Shown: one piece after another, positions 18,947 to 27,042 of the stretch
Layout of the letters: each line of letters begins with the position of its first letter
Numbering within the stretch: position 1 is the stretch's first letter
Origin: Streptomyces flavofungini
GTDB taxonomy: Bacteria; Actinomycetota; Actinomycetes; Streptomycetales; Streptomycetaceae
DNA length: 64,000 nucleotides
Assembly (NCBI RefSeq): GCF_030388665.1
Contig: NZ_CP128846.1
Location: forward strand, 1,674,001-1,738,000
Reading direction: 5' to 3'
Position numbers and translations under genes: made by a program
Notes under the pieces: generated by a model
Told to the model about the DNA's origin: nothing
Seen by the model: the letters and a program-made list of their open reading frames with translations, nothing else
Database searches by the model: none

Positions 18947-19435
18947 TCACCCGTCGACCCGCGCCACCCTCTCCAGCATGTCCAGGAACGCCTCGCGCTC
19001 GGCCGCCGACAGGGGCGCGAGCAGGTCGGCGTTGGCGGCCCGCGCCGCCGTGGCGCACCGGCGGAGCAGGGCGCGCCCTTCGGCGGTGAGGGTGACGGCG
19101 TTCTTGCGGCGGTCCCTCGGGTCGGGCGTGCGTTCCACGAGCCCGGCCCCTTGCAGGTCGTTCAGGACGCCGACCAGGTCCTTGGGGTCGAGCTGGATGC
19201 CCCGGCCGAGGTCGGCCTGGGCCACCGGGCCGAGGTCGGCGACGGCGGCGAGCACGACGTGGTGCCACATCTTCAGGCCCTCGGCGGCGAGCGCGTCGGC
19301 GACCAGCGCGCGGCCGCGGGCGGCGGCCCGGCCGAGCAGCCAGCTGGGGAGGGCGCGGATGGCGGCGGGCGCGGTGGGCGCGGCAGGGGAAGCGGCGGGC
19401 GCCGGGGCCGCGGACGTCGGCTGGGTCTCTGGCAT
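18947..19435 (-). CDS. MarR family transcriptional regulator
   Basis: Winged-helix regulator of 162 residues. A Pro/Ala-rich, probably disordered leader of about 25 residues precedes the MarR fold with GLKMWHHVVLAAVADLGPVAQADLGRGIQLDPKDLVGVLNDL spread over the recognition helix, and DPRDRRKNAVTLTAEG forms the wing. It is divergent from the quinone-reductase-like gene. The 95-bp shared region contains a 17-bp palindrome and a further half-site, so it probably represses itself and that gene, perhaps releasing on binding quinones or oxidants. That ligand is inference. Confidence 0.92.
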   Translation of the reverse strand: MPETQPTSAAPAPAASPAAPTAPAAIRALPSWLLGRAAARGRALVADALAAEGLKMWHHVVLAAVADLGPVAQADLGRGIQLDPKDLVGVLNDLQGAGLVERTPDPRDRRKNAVTLTAEGRALLRRCATAARAANADLLAPLSAAEREAFLDMLERVARVDG

Positions 19436-19453
19436 GACGTGAGCCTATCCAAG

Positions 19454-19505
19454 AATCGTTGGACTTCCCCATGAGTTTGCGATTACCGTTGGGACTCCCA
19501 ACGAT
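19454..19505. promoter_or_regulatory. MarR operator region
   Basis: CGTTGGGACTCCCAACG (19487-19503) is a palindrome with one central base. The half-site ATCGTTGG appears at 19455-19462 and, reversed, at 19498-19505. The sites sit between the divergent MarR and quinone reductase starts. Confidence 0.65.
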
Positions 19506-19530
19506 TTCACACGACTGCGTGGAGGTGCGG

Positions 19531-20454
19531 ATGCGTCGCGTCCGGTACGAGCGGCAAGGCGGCCCCGAGGTCCTGTTCGTCGAGGAGGCACCGGTCCCCG
19601 AGCCAGGCCCGGGCGAACTCCTCGTCCGGGTCGCGGCCGTCGGCGTGACCCTGCCCGTCGTCCGCAAGGTGCGCGAGTGCGCCGCGCCCGTCCCGCTCGG
19701 CGGCGAGATCGCGGGCGACGTGGTCCGCACGGGCGACGGCGTGACCGGCTTCGCGCCCGGCGACCGGGTCACGGGCCTGGTCTTCGGACACGGCTACGCG
19801 GACTACGCCCTGCTGCACACCGCGATGGCCTCCCCCGTCCCCGACGGCGCGAGCGCGGTCGACGCCGTGGCCCTGGTCCGCAGCGGACTCGTCGCCCGCG
19901 GCGCCCTCGATGCCGCCCGCCCCGCCGCGGGCGAGACCGCGCTCATCACGGCGGCGGCGAGCGGCGTCGGCCACCTGGCGGTGCGCCTCGCCGGGCTCCA
20001 CGGCGCGGCGCGCGTCGTGGGCGCGGTCTCGGATCTCGCGAAGGCCGACTTCGTGCGCGGCCTCGGCGCCGACGACGTCGTCCCTTACGACGCGCCGGAC
20101 TGGGGCGAGCCCGCCGACTACTGCCTGGACGGGGTGGGCGGGGACCTGCTCGGCCCCGCCGTGGCCGCGCTCGCGCCGCACGGCAGGCTGGTGGCGTACG
20201 GCTCGGGCGGCGGCACCCTGTCGGCCTACGATCTCCTCGTCGGGGCCAAGTCGGTGACGGGCTTTCAGACGGGCCTGATCGCGCGGGGCCGGCCCGGGCT
20301 GTACGAGCAGTGGCGCCGGGACCTGTGGCGGCTCTTCCACTCGGGTGAGCTGCGGCCCGTCGTGCACGCCGAGTTCGACCTGACGGACGCGGCCGCGGCA
20401 CACGCGGCAATCGAGTCGCGCGTCAACACCGGAAAAATCGTACTTACCCCGTAA
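19531..20454 (+). CDS. Quinone oxidoreductase-like MDR family protein
   Basis: NADPH-dependent medium-chain reductase of 307 residues without the catalytic or structural zinc ligands, i.e. the QOR/zeta-crystallin type. It has VRYERQGGPEVLFVEEAPVP broken by the usual loop, GEIAGDVVRTGDGV, the cofactor motif ALITAAASGVGHLAVRLAGL and the terminal IESRVNTGKIVLTP. ATG 19531 has GGAGG seven bases ahead. The divergent MarR gene and its operator suggest induction by electrophiles. It is slightly short in the substrate domain compared with E. coli QOR. The exact substrate is unknown. Confidence 0.9.
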   Translation: MRRVRYERQGGPEVLFVEEAPVPEPGPGELLVRVAAVGVTLPVVRKVRECAAPVPLGGEIAGDVVRTGDGVTGFAPGDRVTGLVFGHGYADYALLHTAMASPVPDGASAVDAVALVRSGLVARGALDAARPAAGETALITAAASGVGHLAVRLAGLHGAARVVGAVSDLAKADFVRGLGADDVVPYDAPDWGEPADYCLDGVGGDLLGPAVAALAPHGRLVAYGSGGGTLSAYDLLVGAKSVTGFQTGLIARGRPGLYEQWRRDLWRLFHSGELRPVVHAEFDLTDAAAAHAAIESRVNTGKIVLTP

Positions 20455-20554
20455 TCTGACGCCATCCGCGCCCGGCACCCCGCCGGGATTCCGTTACGCG
20501 CACGCTTCTTGTGTTGCTCCAAGGCCCCCAAGTAGCTTCAGTGACGCGCACGTT

Positions 20555-20569
20555 GGACGTGGGATGTCC
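20555..20569. promoter_or_regulatory. Imperfect palindrome ahead of the sialidase gene
   Basis: GGACGTGGGATGTCC is a 15-bp near-palindrome (one arm mismatch) 32 bp before the sialidase start, followed by a further AATGTCC. It could be an operator, but no regulator gene is adjacent. Confidence 0.35.
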
Positions 20570-20600
20570 GAATGTCCGGTCGACATGAAGGGCCCGCACC

Positions 20601-22553
20601 ATGCCGTCGAGACTCCGTGTACGCCTCAGACCACCCTGGTCCCCCCGGTTGCCCCAGCTCCTGCGATCCCCCAGGCGGCGTACGGTCGCCGCGCTGACCG
20701 CCACCGCGCTCACCGCCCTGGCACTGCCGCCCGCGCTCGGCGGCGCGGCGCGGGCCGCGGGCGAGGTGCGGGCTCCGTTCGAGCAGCAGATCCTGTTCAA
20801 GGCTTCCCAGGATCCCGGCTACACCTGCTTCCGGATACCAGCGATCGTGAAGACGACGAAGGGAACGCTGCTCGCCTTCGCCGAGGGACGCGTCAACGAC
20901 TGCAGCGACGCCGGTGACATCGACCTGGTCCTCAAGCGCAGCCACGACGGCGGCAGGACCTGGGGCCCGATGCGGGTCATCAACGAGGGCGGCGGCGACA
21001 CGCACGGCAACCCCGCGCCCGTCGTCGACCGCGAGACGGGCCGCATCGTGCTCGCCGAGACGTACAACCCGGGCCGCACGGACGGCAAGAACTGCGAGGT
21101 GCCGTGCGAGCGCACGCCCCATATGCAGTACAGCGACGACGACGGCCAGACCTGGTCCACGCCGCGGGACCTGAGCGACGAGATCCTGCCCGATTCCTGG
21201 AACTCCTGGTACGCCACAGGACCCGTGCACGGCATCCAGCTCAGCAGCGGCCGGCACAAGGGCCGCCTCGTCCTGACCGTCAACGCCGAGTCGTGGAACG
21301 GCAGCCGCGTCACCGAGAACCACGCCTCGCTGGTCGTCAGCGACGACGGCGGCGACACCTGGCGCATCGGCGCCACGGACTCGTACCCGATCTCCGCGAG
21401 CGACGGCACCTTCCGGCAGAAGCCGTCGGAGATGACCCTCACGGAGCGCGCGGACGGCACGATCTACGTCTCCGGGCGCGAGCAGGACGGCACCGACCTC
21501 GGCCACCGCGACCACGTCGTGAGCCGGGACGGCGGTGAGAGCTTCACCGGCTCCTTCGAGGCGAGCCCCGACCTGTACACCCCGCAGGTGCAGGGCTCCA
21601 CGCTCCGCTTCGGCGGCCGGCTGCTGCTCGCCGCCCCCGGCGACCCGGACCGGCGCCGCACCATGACGGTCCGCTCCTCCTACGACGGCGGCCGCACCTG
21701 GGACAGCTTCGACCGCTCCACCGTCGTCACCACCGACTGGTCCGGCTACTCGGACATGGTGGCCGTCGACGACGAGCGGGTGGGCCTGATGTACGAGGGC
21801 GGTGCGGTCGACGCCCGCGACGAGATCCGCTTCGCGCGCTTCACCGAGGAGTGGCTGAAGCCGCGCCGCGGCCCCGACCCGCGCACCAGCGACTGGGCGC
21901 CGGGCGCCCGGGACGCGGCGGTGCTCGGTGGCGCCCGCCCCACGGAGGGCGTGTTCGGCGGCCAGGCGCTCGCCTTCGACGGCGTCGACGACGCCGTACG
22001 GCTGCCGTACAGCCCCCGGCTCCCGCTGCACAGCCGCGACTTCACGGCCTCGCTGTGGTTCCGCTACTCGGCGACGAGCGGTGAGCAGCCGCTGTTGTGG
22101 ATGGGCGGTGTCGGCACCGGCCAGCCGCAGGTGTGGCTGCGCGGCGAGCCCGCGAACAACCGCGTCACGGGCCTCATCACCACCCGCGACGGCGGCAGCC
22201 CGCCCCGCTCGGTGTCCCTGAGCACCGAGGGCGCCCACAACGACGGCCAGTGGCACCACATCGCCCTGCGCCGCGGCGGCGGGGAGCTGTCCCTGTTCCT
22301 CGACGGCAAGCGTCTGTCCCGGCCCGACATCCCGGGCAGCGTCAGCCGCAACTCGCCGTTCGGCGTGCACATCGGGCAGCGCATGGACAGCCGGGCCCAC
22401 TTCACCGGCGCCATCGACCAAGTGGGCGTGTTCGAGCGGGCGCTGAGCGACGAGGAGGTGACGCGGCTCGGCTCCGACCGGGCCCCGTCCGCCGCTGTGA
22501 GGTGGAACACCGTGGCCTGGCTGCCCATGGACCGGGTGCGTCCGGGGAACTAG
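20601..22553 (+). CDS. Secreted exo-alpha-sialidase (GH33) with C-terminal LamG domain
   Basis: Sialidase precursor of 650 residues that would release terminal sialic acids from glycans outside the cell. A long basic N-region and hydrophobic core (to about residue 53, ending ARAAG) form the signal peptide. The catalytic six-bladed propeller starts with the FRIP arginine motif at residues 77-80 and has five Asp boxes: SHDGGRTW, SDDDGQTW, SDDGGDTW, SRDGGESF and SYDGGRTW. Residues from about 450 form a LamG/concanavalin-like domain (ALAFDGVDDAVRLPY to FTGAIDQVGVFERALSDEEV) likely to bind glycan. A DUF4185-type secreted protein follows after 10 bp. A trans-sialidase is less likely but not excluded. 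Confidence 0.92.
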   Translation: MPSRLRVRLRPPWSPRLPQLLRSPRRRTVAALTATALTALALPPALGGAARAAGEVRAPFEQQILFKASQDPGYTCFRIPAIVKTTKGTLLAFAEGRVNDCSDAGDIDLVLKRSHDGGRTWGPMRVINEGGGDTHGNPAPVVDRETGRIVLAETYNPGRTDGKNCEVPCERTPHMQYSDDDGQTWSTPRDLSDEILPDSWNSWYATGPVHGIQLSSGRHKGRLVLTVNAESWNGSRVTENHASLVVSDDGGDTWRIGATDSYPISASDGTFRQKPSEMTLTERADGTIYVSGREQDGTDLGHRDHVVSRDGGESFTGSFEASPDLYTPQVQGSTLRFGGRLLLAAPGDPDRRRTMTVRSSYDGGRTWDSFDRSTVVTTDWSGYSDMVAVDDERVGLMYEGGAVDARDEIRFARFTEEWLKPRRGPDPRTSDWAPGARDAAVLGGARPTEGVFGGQALAFDGVDDAVRLPYSPRLPLHSRDFTASLWFRYSATSGEQPLLWMGGVGTGQPQVWLRGEPANNRVTGLITTRDGGSPPRSVSLSTEGAHNDGQWHHIALRRGGGELSLFLDGKRLSRPDIPGSVSRNSPFGVHIGQRMDSRAHFTGAIDQVGVFERALSDEEVTRLGSDRAPSAAVRWNTVAWLPMDRVRPGN

Positions 22554-22563
22554 CGTCCCGGGG

Positions 22564-23895
22564 GTGTCCGCAGCCACACAGCCGCACGCCGCGCCGCCCG
22601 CCCCGGGCGGGCCACCGCCGGGCCGGGGCGCGCGCAGGACCTGGATCGTCCTGCTGCTCGCCCTGGCCTGCGCCGCCGTGCTCCTGACCGCTCTCCCGGA
22701 CGGCGAGGACGACCGGAGGAGCGGTCCGGCGTGCGCGGCCACCACCGTCGCGTCGGCCACGCCCGAGCGGAGGCTCACCGGCGCGTTCGCCTCGTACGGC
22801 GACGACGGCGCCCGCACCGACGACTGGACGGGCGGCGACGGCACGCACTCGGTGGAGCTGCCGGACGGGCGGGTGCTCTGGCTGTTCTCCGACACCTTCC
22901 TCGGGCAGGTGCACGCGCCGCCCAACCCGCAGGGGCAGCCGCACGCGTGGCGCGACACGAGCGCCCCGATGGTGCGCAACTCCGGTGTGGTGACGGACCG
23001 TTCGGGCGCCCTGGAGCGCACGCTCACGACCCCGATGTTCGCCGATCCGGCGCCGGGACAGTGGCGCTGGCCGGTCGCCGCGAAGGTCGAGCCGCGCTCG
23101 CCGGGCGCCGACGAGGACGTCCTGCGGGTGCTGCTGTGGACCCGCGCGTCGGGCTCGGGCCCGTGGATCTACGGGGTGCCCGCCGCCACGGAGGTCGCCA
23201 CGCTGTCCCTGCCGGACCTGCGGGTCGAGAACATCACGCAGATCTCGGACCAGCGGGGCGTCGCCGACCCCGAGAAGCGGGTCCTCTACGGCACGACGGC
23301 CGTCGACGACGGCGACTGGACGTACGTCTTCGGCGGCACCGACGCGCAGGCCAACGCCCGCCCCTCCTCGCACGCCTACGTCGCCCGCGTCCGCCACGGC
23401 GCCCTCGCCGACCCCACCGCCTGGGAGTACTGGGACGGCTCGGACTTCACCCGCGCCGGCAAGCCGCGCCCGGTGCTCGGCAACGGCGACCACAAGGGCG
23501 TGGGCAGCGCGTTCACCGTGGTCCGCCGCCAGGGGACGTACGTCCTGCTCACCATGGCCGCGGGCACCGAGGGCCTGAGACACGTCACGTCGTACTGGTC
23601 GTGCTCCCCCACCGGACCCTGGCACGGGCCCGCCAAGGCGTTCGCGCCGCCGCTGCCGAAGGACAGCGCGGGCGCCGGGGGCGGCGGCAGCGGCGCGGGC
23701 GCGCCGGACACGGCGGCCGCGGCGCCCTACAACCCGCAGGCCCACCCGGCCGTGAGCGGTGCCGGGCGCCTAGTGGTGAGCTACGACGTCAACTGGCTGG
23801 ACCCGGCGGCGGCGAACGCGCAGGCCCACGTCAACCGGAACGTGGAGCTGTACCGGCCGCGGTTCGTGTCGCTGCGCTTCCAGCGCGAGAGCTGA
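22564..23895 (+). CDS. Membrane-anchored/secreted DUF4185-like beta-propeller protein
   Basis: Protein of 443 residues. A Pro/Gly-rich leader is followed by one membrane or signal segment (TWIVLLLALACAAVLLTAL, about residues 29-47) and a large extracytoplasmic domain. Motifs such as DGTHSVELPDGRVLWLFSDTF, VYGTTAVDDGDWTYVFGG and the closing VSYDVNWLDP resemble DUF4185/DUF5005 proteins, which are propeller-like and often sit near glycosidases. The start is GTG 22564, ten bases after the sialidase stop, so the two are probably co-transcribed. It may act on or bind the same glycans; no catalytic residues can be assigned. Its 3' end overlaps the convergent transporter gene by 65 bp. Confidence 0.7.
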   Translation: MSAATQPHAAPPAPGGPPPGRGARRTWIVLLLALACAAVLLTALPDGEDDRRSGPACAATTVASATPERRLTGAFASYGDDGARTDDWTGGDGTHSVELPDGRVLWLFSDTFLGQVHAPPNPQGQPHAWRDTSAPMVRNSGVVTDRSGALERTLTTPMFADPAPGQWRWPVAAKVEPRSPGADEDVLRVLLWTRASGSGPWIYGVPAATEVATLSLPDLRVENITQISDQRGVADPEKRVLYGTTAVDDGDWTYVFGGTDAQANARPSSHAYVARVRHGALADPTAWEYWDGSDFTRAGKPRPVLGNGDHKGVGSAFTVVRRQGTYVLLTMAAGTEGLRHVTSYWSCSPTGPWHGPAKAFAPPLPKDSAGAGGGGSGAGAPDTAAAAPYNPQAHPAVSGAGRLVVSYDVNWLDPAAANAQAHVNRNVELYRPRFVSLRFQRES

Positions 23896-24904
23896 CCGGC
23901 CCGGCCCCGGCGTCCACGGCGCGCGCCTCGACGGCCTCCGGGTCGTGGGAGCGGCGCTTGGCGATCACCGCGCCGACCATGAGCTGCATCTGGTGGAAGA
24001 GCATCAGCGGCAGGACCGCGAGCGAGGCCTGGGCGCCGAACAGCACGCTGGCCATGGGCAGCCCGGCGGCCAGGGACTTCTTCGACCCCGCGAACTGGAT
24101 CGCGATCCGGTCGGCCCGCCCGAACCCGAGCCTCTTCGCGCCGTACCAGGTCAGCGAGAGCATCACGGCGAGCAGGACCGCCTCGACACCGAGCAGCGCG
24201 CCGAGCCGGGCCGGGGTGATCTGGTTCCAGACGCCCTCGACCATGCCCTGGCTGAACGCGGTGTAGACGACGAGCAGGATCGAGCCGCGGTCGACGAAGG
24301 AGAGCACCTTCTTGTTGCGGGCGATGAAGGAGCCCACCCAGCGGCGCAGCGACTGACCCGCGAGGAACGGCACGAGCAGTTGCAGCACGATCTTCAGGAG
24401 CGAGTCCGCGGAGAACCCGCCCGCGCTGTTCCCGAGCAGCCAGGCCGCGAGCAGGGGCGTGAGCACGATGCCGGCGAGCGAGGAGAACGAGCCCGCGCAG
24501 ATGGCCGCGGGGACGTTGCCGCGTGCCATCGACGTGAACGCGATGGACGACTGGATCGTCGAGGGCACCAGCGTCAGGAACAGCAGGCCGCTGTAGAGCG
24601 CGGGCGTCAGGACGTACGGGACCAGGCCCTTGGCGGCCAGGCCGAGCAGCGGGAAGGCCGCGAACGTGCAGAGCAGCACGGTGAGGTGGAGCCGCCAGTG
24701 GCGCAGGCCGTCCATCGCCTCACGGGTGGAGAGCCGGGCTCCGTACAGGAAGAACAGCAGCGCGACGGCGGCGGTCGAGACGCCCGAGGCGACGTCGGCG
24801 GCGGTGCCGCGGGCGGGCAGGAGCGCGGCGAGTCCCACGGTGCCGAGCAGTGCCGCGATGTACGGGTCGATCGGCATCCAGGACGGCCAGGACGGGCGTT
24901 TCAC
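23831..24904 (-). CDS. Bile acid:sodium symporter family transporter (SBF-like)
   Basis: Integral membrane protein of 357 residues with about ten helices, e.g. FLYGARLSTREAMDGLRHW early, SIAFTSMARGNVPAAICAG in the middle and FAGSKKSLAAGLPMASVLF late. This matches the SBF-like (PF13593-type) group rather than classical NTCP. I chose GTG 24904 because GGAG lies four bases upstream and the leader KRPSWPSWMPIDPY looks conserved; ATG 24877 is the alternative. The C-terminal tail is Ala/Thr-rich. It is divergent from a LysR gene that probably controls it. The substrate is unknown; related proteins move organic anions. Confidence 0.87.
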   Translation of the reverse strand: MKRPSWPSWMPIDPYIAALLGTVGLAALLPARGTAADVASGVSTAAVALLFFLYGARLSTREAMDGLRHWRLHLTVLLCTFAAFPLLGLAAKGLVPYVLTPALYSGLLFLTLVPSTIQSSIAFTSMARGNVPAAICAGSFSSLAGIVLTPLLAAWLLGNSAGGFSADSLLKIVLQLLVPFLAGQSLRRWVGSFIARNKKVLSFVDRGSILLVVYTAFSQGMVEGVWNQITPARLGALLGVEAVLLAVMLSLTWYGAKRLGFGRADRIAIQFAGSKKSLAAGLPMASVLFGAQASLAVLPLMLFHQMQLMVGAVIAKRRSHDPEAVEARAVDAGAGPVSSRAGSAATRTAAGTAPRSG

Positions 24905-25049
24905 AGTGCTCCATGCGCTCGGGTCCGCACGGGGCGGTGCGGCCCCCGTGCTCTTCGTCGTACGCCCCGCCCGCTCGGGGCGGCACGTGCCCTCTCCATG
25001 CTCCTCCACCCGGCCGCGATCGGGAATCCCGTACACCGCTCTGACTGTC

Positions 25050-25064
25050 ATCACGTTCCGCGAT
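25050..25064. promoter_or_regulatory. LysR-type T-N11-A dyad
   Basis: ATCACGTTCCGCGAT is a near-perfect 15-bp palindrome containing T-N11-A, 12 bp before the LysR start and in the shared promoter with the SBF transporter. Confidence 0.55.
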
Positions 25065-25075
25065 AGCCTGGAGGG

Positions 25076-25966
25076 GTGTACGACCCCGTTCAGCTGCGTA
25101 CGTTCCTCGCGGTGGCCCAGACGCTCAGCTTCACGCAGGCCGCGCGCCGTCTCGGCCTGCGCCAGTCGACGGTGAGCCAGCACGTGCGGCGCCTGGAGGA
25201 CGCGACGGGGCGGCCGCTGTTCACGCGGGACACCCACAGCGTGGAGCTGACGGAGGCCGGTGAGGCGATGCTCGGCTTCGCCCGCCGCATCCTGGAGGCA
25301 CACGAGCGGGCCGCCGCGTACTTCACCGGGGCGCGCCCCGGCGGGCGGCTGCGCTTCGGCGCGTCGGAGGACTTCGTCCTGACCCGGCTCACCGACATCC
25401 TGGAGTCCTTCCGGCGCGGGCACCCGGAGGTCGACCTGGAGCTGACCGTCGAACTGTCCGGCACGCTGCACGAGCGCCTCGACGCGGGCAAGCTCGACCT
25501 GGTCCTCGCCAAGCGCCGCCCCGGTGACCCGCGCGGCGAACTGGTCTGGCACGACGACCTGGTGTGGATCGGCGCGCCCCGGCTCCGCCTCGACCCCGGC
25601 CTGCCGGTGCCCCTCATCGTGTACCCGCCACCGGGCATCACCCGCGCTCTCGCCCTGGAGTCCCTGGAGCGCAGCGGCCGCCCCTGGCGCGTGGCCTGCA
25701 CCAGCGGCAGCCTCAACGGCCTGGTGGCGGCGGCCCGCGCGGGCCTCGGCGTGATGGCCCACTCCCGCGGCCTGATCCCCCAGGGCCTGACCCGGCTCCC
25801 GGACCGGGCGGGCCTGCCCGAGCTGGGCGCGGTGGACTTCGTGCTGCGGCACGGCGAGCGGGGAGCGGCTGCGCGGGGGGCGGCGGACGCGTTGGCGGCG
25901 GCGATCCTGGCGGGCGGGACGTTGCGGACCAGGCCTAGCGGCCCGGGCGGTACGTCAGCTGCTTGA
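25076..25966 (+). CDS. LysR family transcriptional regulator
   Basis: Regulator of 296 residues. The N-terminal helix-turn-helix (LRTFLAVAQTLSFTQAARRLGLRQSTVSQHVRRLE, split over two helices) is canonical, and the periplasmic-binding-like effector domain starts near RLRFGASEDFVLTRL. The start is GTG 25076. It is divergent from the SBF-like transporter gene and probably activates it through the dyad at 25050. The 3' end overlaps the convergent Lrp gene by 32 bp. The effector is unknown. Confidence 0.93.
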   Translation: MYDPVQLRTFLAVAQTLSFTQAARRLGLRQSTVSQHVRRLEDATGRPLFTRDTHSVELTEAGEAMLGFARRILEAHERAAAYFTGARPGGRLRFGASEDFVLTRLTDILESFRRGHPEVDLELTVELSGTLHERLDAGKLDLVLAKRRPGDPRGELVWHDDLVWIGAPRLRLDPGLPVPLIVYPPPGITRALALESLERSGRPWRVACTSGSLNGLVAAARAGLGVMAHSRGLIPQGLTRLPDRAGLPELGAVDFVLRHGERGAAARGAADALAAAILAGGTLRTRPSGPGGTSAA

Positions 25967-26918
25967 CGCGGCGCAGGAACGGCGCCGTCTCCACGTGCTG
26001 GACGCCGTCCAACTGCCCCAGCCTGCCGCTGATGTAGCCGTAGAGACCCGCCGTGTCAGGGGCGACGGCTGTCGCGACCAGGTTCGAGGGTCCCGCCGTC
26101 GCCGAGGCGAAGGCGATCTCGAAGTGACCGGCGAGCGCCTCCCCCACGGAGTGCAGCGCGCCGGGCGCTGCGGTGATCCACAGGATCGCGGCCGTGTGGA
26201 AGCCCAGCATCTCCGGGCTGTACTCGATGTCGACAAAGACACCTCCCGAGTCCAGGAGCGCCGCGAGCCGCCGCTTCACGGCCGACTCGGACAGGCCGGT
26301 GGCGCGCTGGAGTTGGGGACAGGTGGCGCGCCCGTCCGCTTCGAGGGCCTTCACCAGGGCTTCGTCCTGCGGTGCGATGCGCGCCGGGCCCCGGCCGGGC
26401 CGTGGGTGGTCCGGGGTGAGGGCGGCGCGCTGCTCCTCGGTCAGCGGCGCGAGCTTGCCGAGCCAGCCGCGCGGGCCCCCGAAGAAGCTGTGCAGGAGCT
26501 GGTGCGCGCGGATCTCGACGATGCTCGGGGTGCGCGGCAACTTGCCGAGCAGCAGGTCCTCGCGGTCGCCGGGGGTACGCGGCCGGGTCAGGCAGACCAC
26601 CTCGGTGCCGCCGGAGGTCAGGCCCACCCAGAAGGTGTCCGGGCGCCGGGCCAGCGCGTTCGCGATGGTGGTGGCGCCGTCGGGGGCGCAGCGCAGGCGC
26701 AGGATCCAGTGGTCGCGGCCCAGGCGTTCGGCGTTGCGCATGCCGACCACGCGCAGGCCGCCGTCGGCGGTCAGCCGCCGGTAGCGGCGGGCGATGGTCT
26801 GGTCGGAGACGCCGAGCACCTTCGCGATCTTGCTGAAGGACGCCCGGCCGTCGGTCTCCAGGGCCTGGAGCAGCTTCAGGTCCAGCTCGTCCACGGAGCC
26901 CGGGGTGTGGCTTTCCAT
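25935..26918 (-). CDS. Lrp/AsnC family regulator with duplicated Lrp unit
   Basis: Regulator of 327 residues, about twice the usual Lrp length. The first unit has helix-turn-helix LDLKLLQALETDGRASFSK with SDQTIARRYRRL, followed by an effector-type domain. The second unit repeats the pattern at QDEALVKALEADGRATCPQLQ and SESAVKRRLAAL, then a second RAM-like domain (FHTAAILWITAAPG). Such tandem Lrp proteins are common in actinomycetes. ATG 26918 precedes MESHTPGSVDELD; a start at 26957 is possible. It is divergent from an MFS efflux gene and a 26-bp dyad lies between them, so that gene is the likely target. Confidence 0.9.
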   Translation of the reverse strand: MESHTPGSVDELDLKLLQALETDGRASFSKIAKVLGVSDQTIARRYRRLTADGGLRVVGMRNAERLGRDHWILRLRCAPDGATTIANALARRPDTFWVGLTSGGTEVVCLTRPRTPGDREDLLLGKLPRTPSIVEIRAHQLLHSFFGGPRGWLGKLAPLTEEQRAALTPDHPRPGRGPARIAPQDEALVKALEADGRATCPQLQRATGLSESAVKRRLAALLDSGGVFVDIEYSPEMLGFHTAAILWITAAPGALHSVGEALAGHFEIAFASATAGPSNLVATAVAPDTAGLYGYISGRLGQLDGVQHVETAPFLRRVKQLTYRPGR

Positions 26919-26966
26919 CCGCTGCCGCCTCTTCGATGTCGGATTCGGACGCCCCACGTCTGACAG

Positions 26967-26992
26967 CCACCGCGATAGTCCGCTCGCGGTGG
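26967..26992. promoter_or_regulatory. Dyad operator between Lrp and MFS genes
   Basis: CCACCGCGA (26967-26975) and TCGCGGTGG (26984-26992) are perfectly complementary with an 8-bp spacer, 49 bp from the Lrp start and 51 bp before the MFS start. Confidence 0.6.
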
Positions 26993-27042
26993 ATCGTACG
27001 ACGTCGAACGAAGCACCTCACAACGTTGCTGGGAGAACGAAG

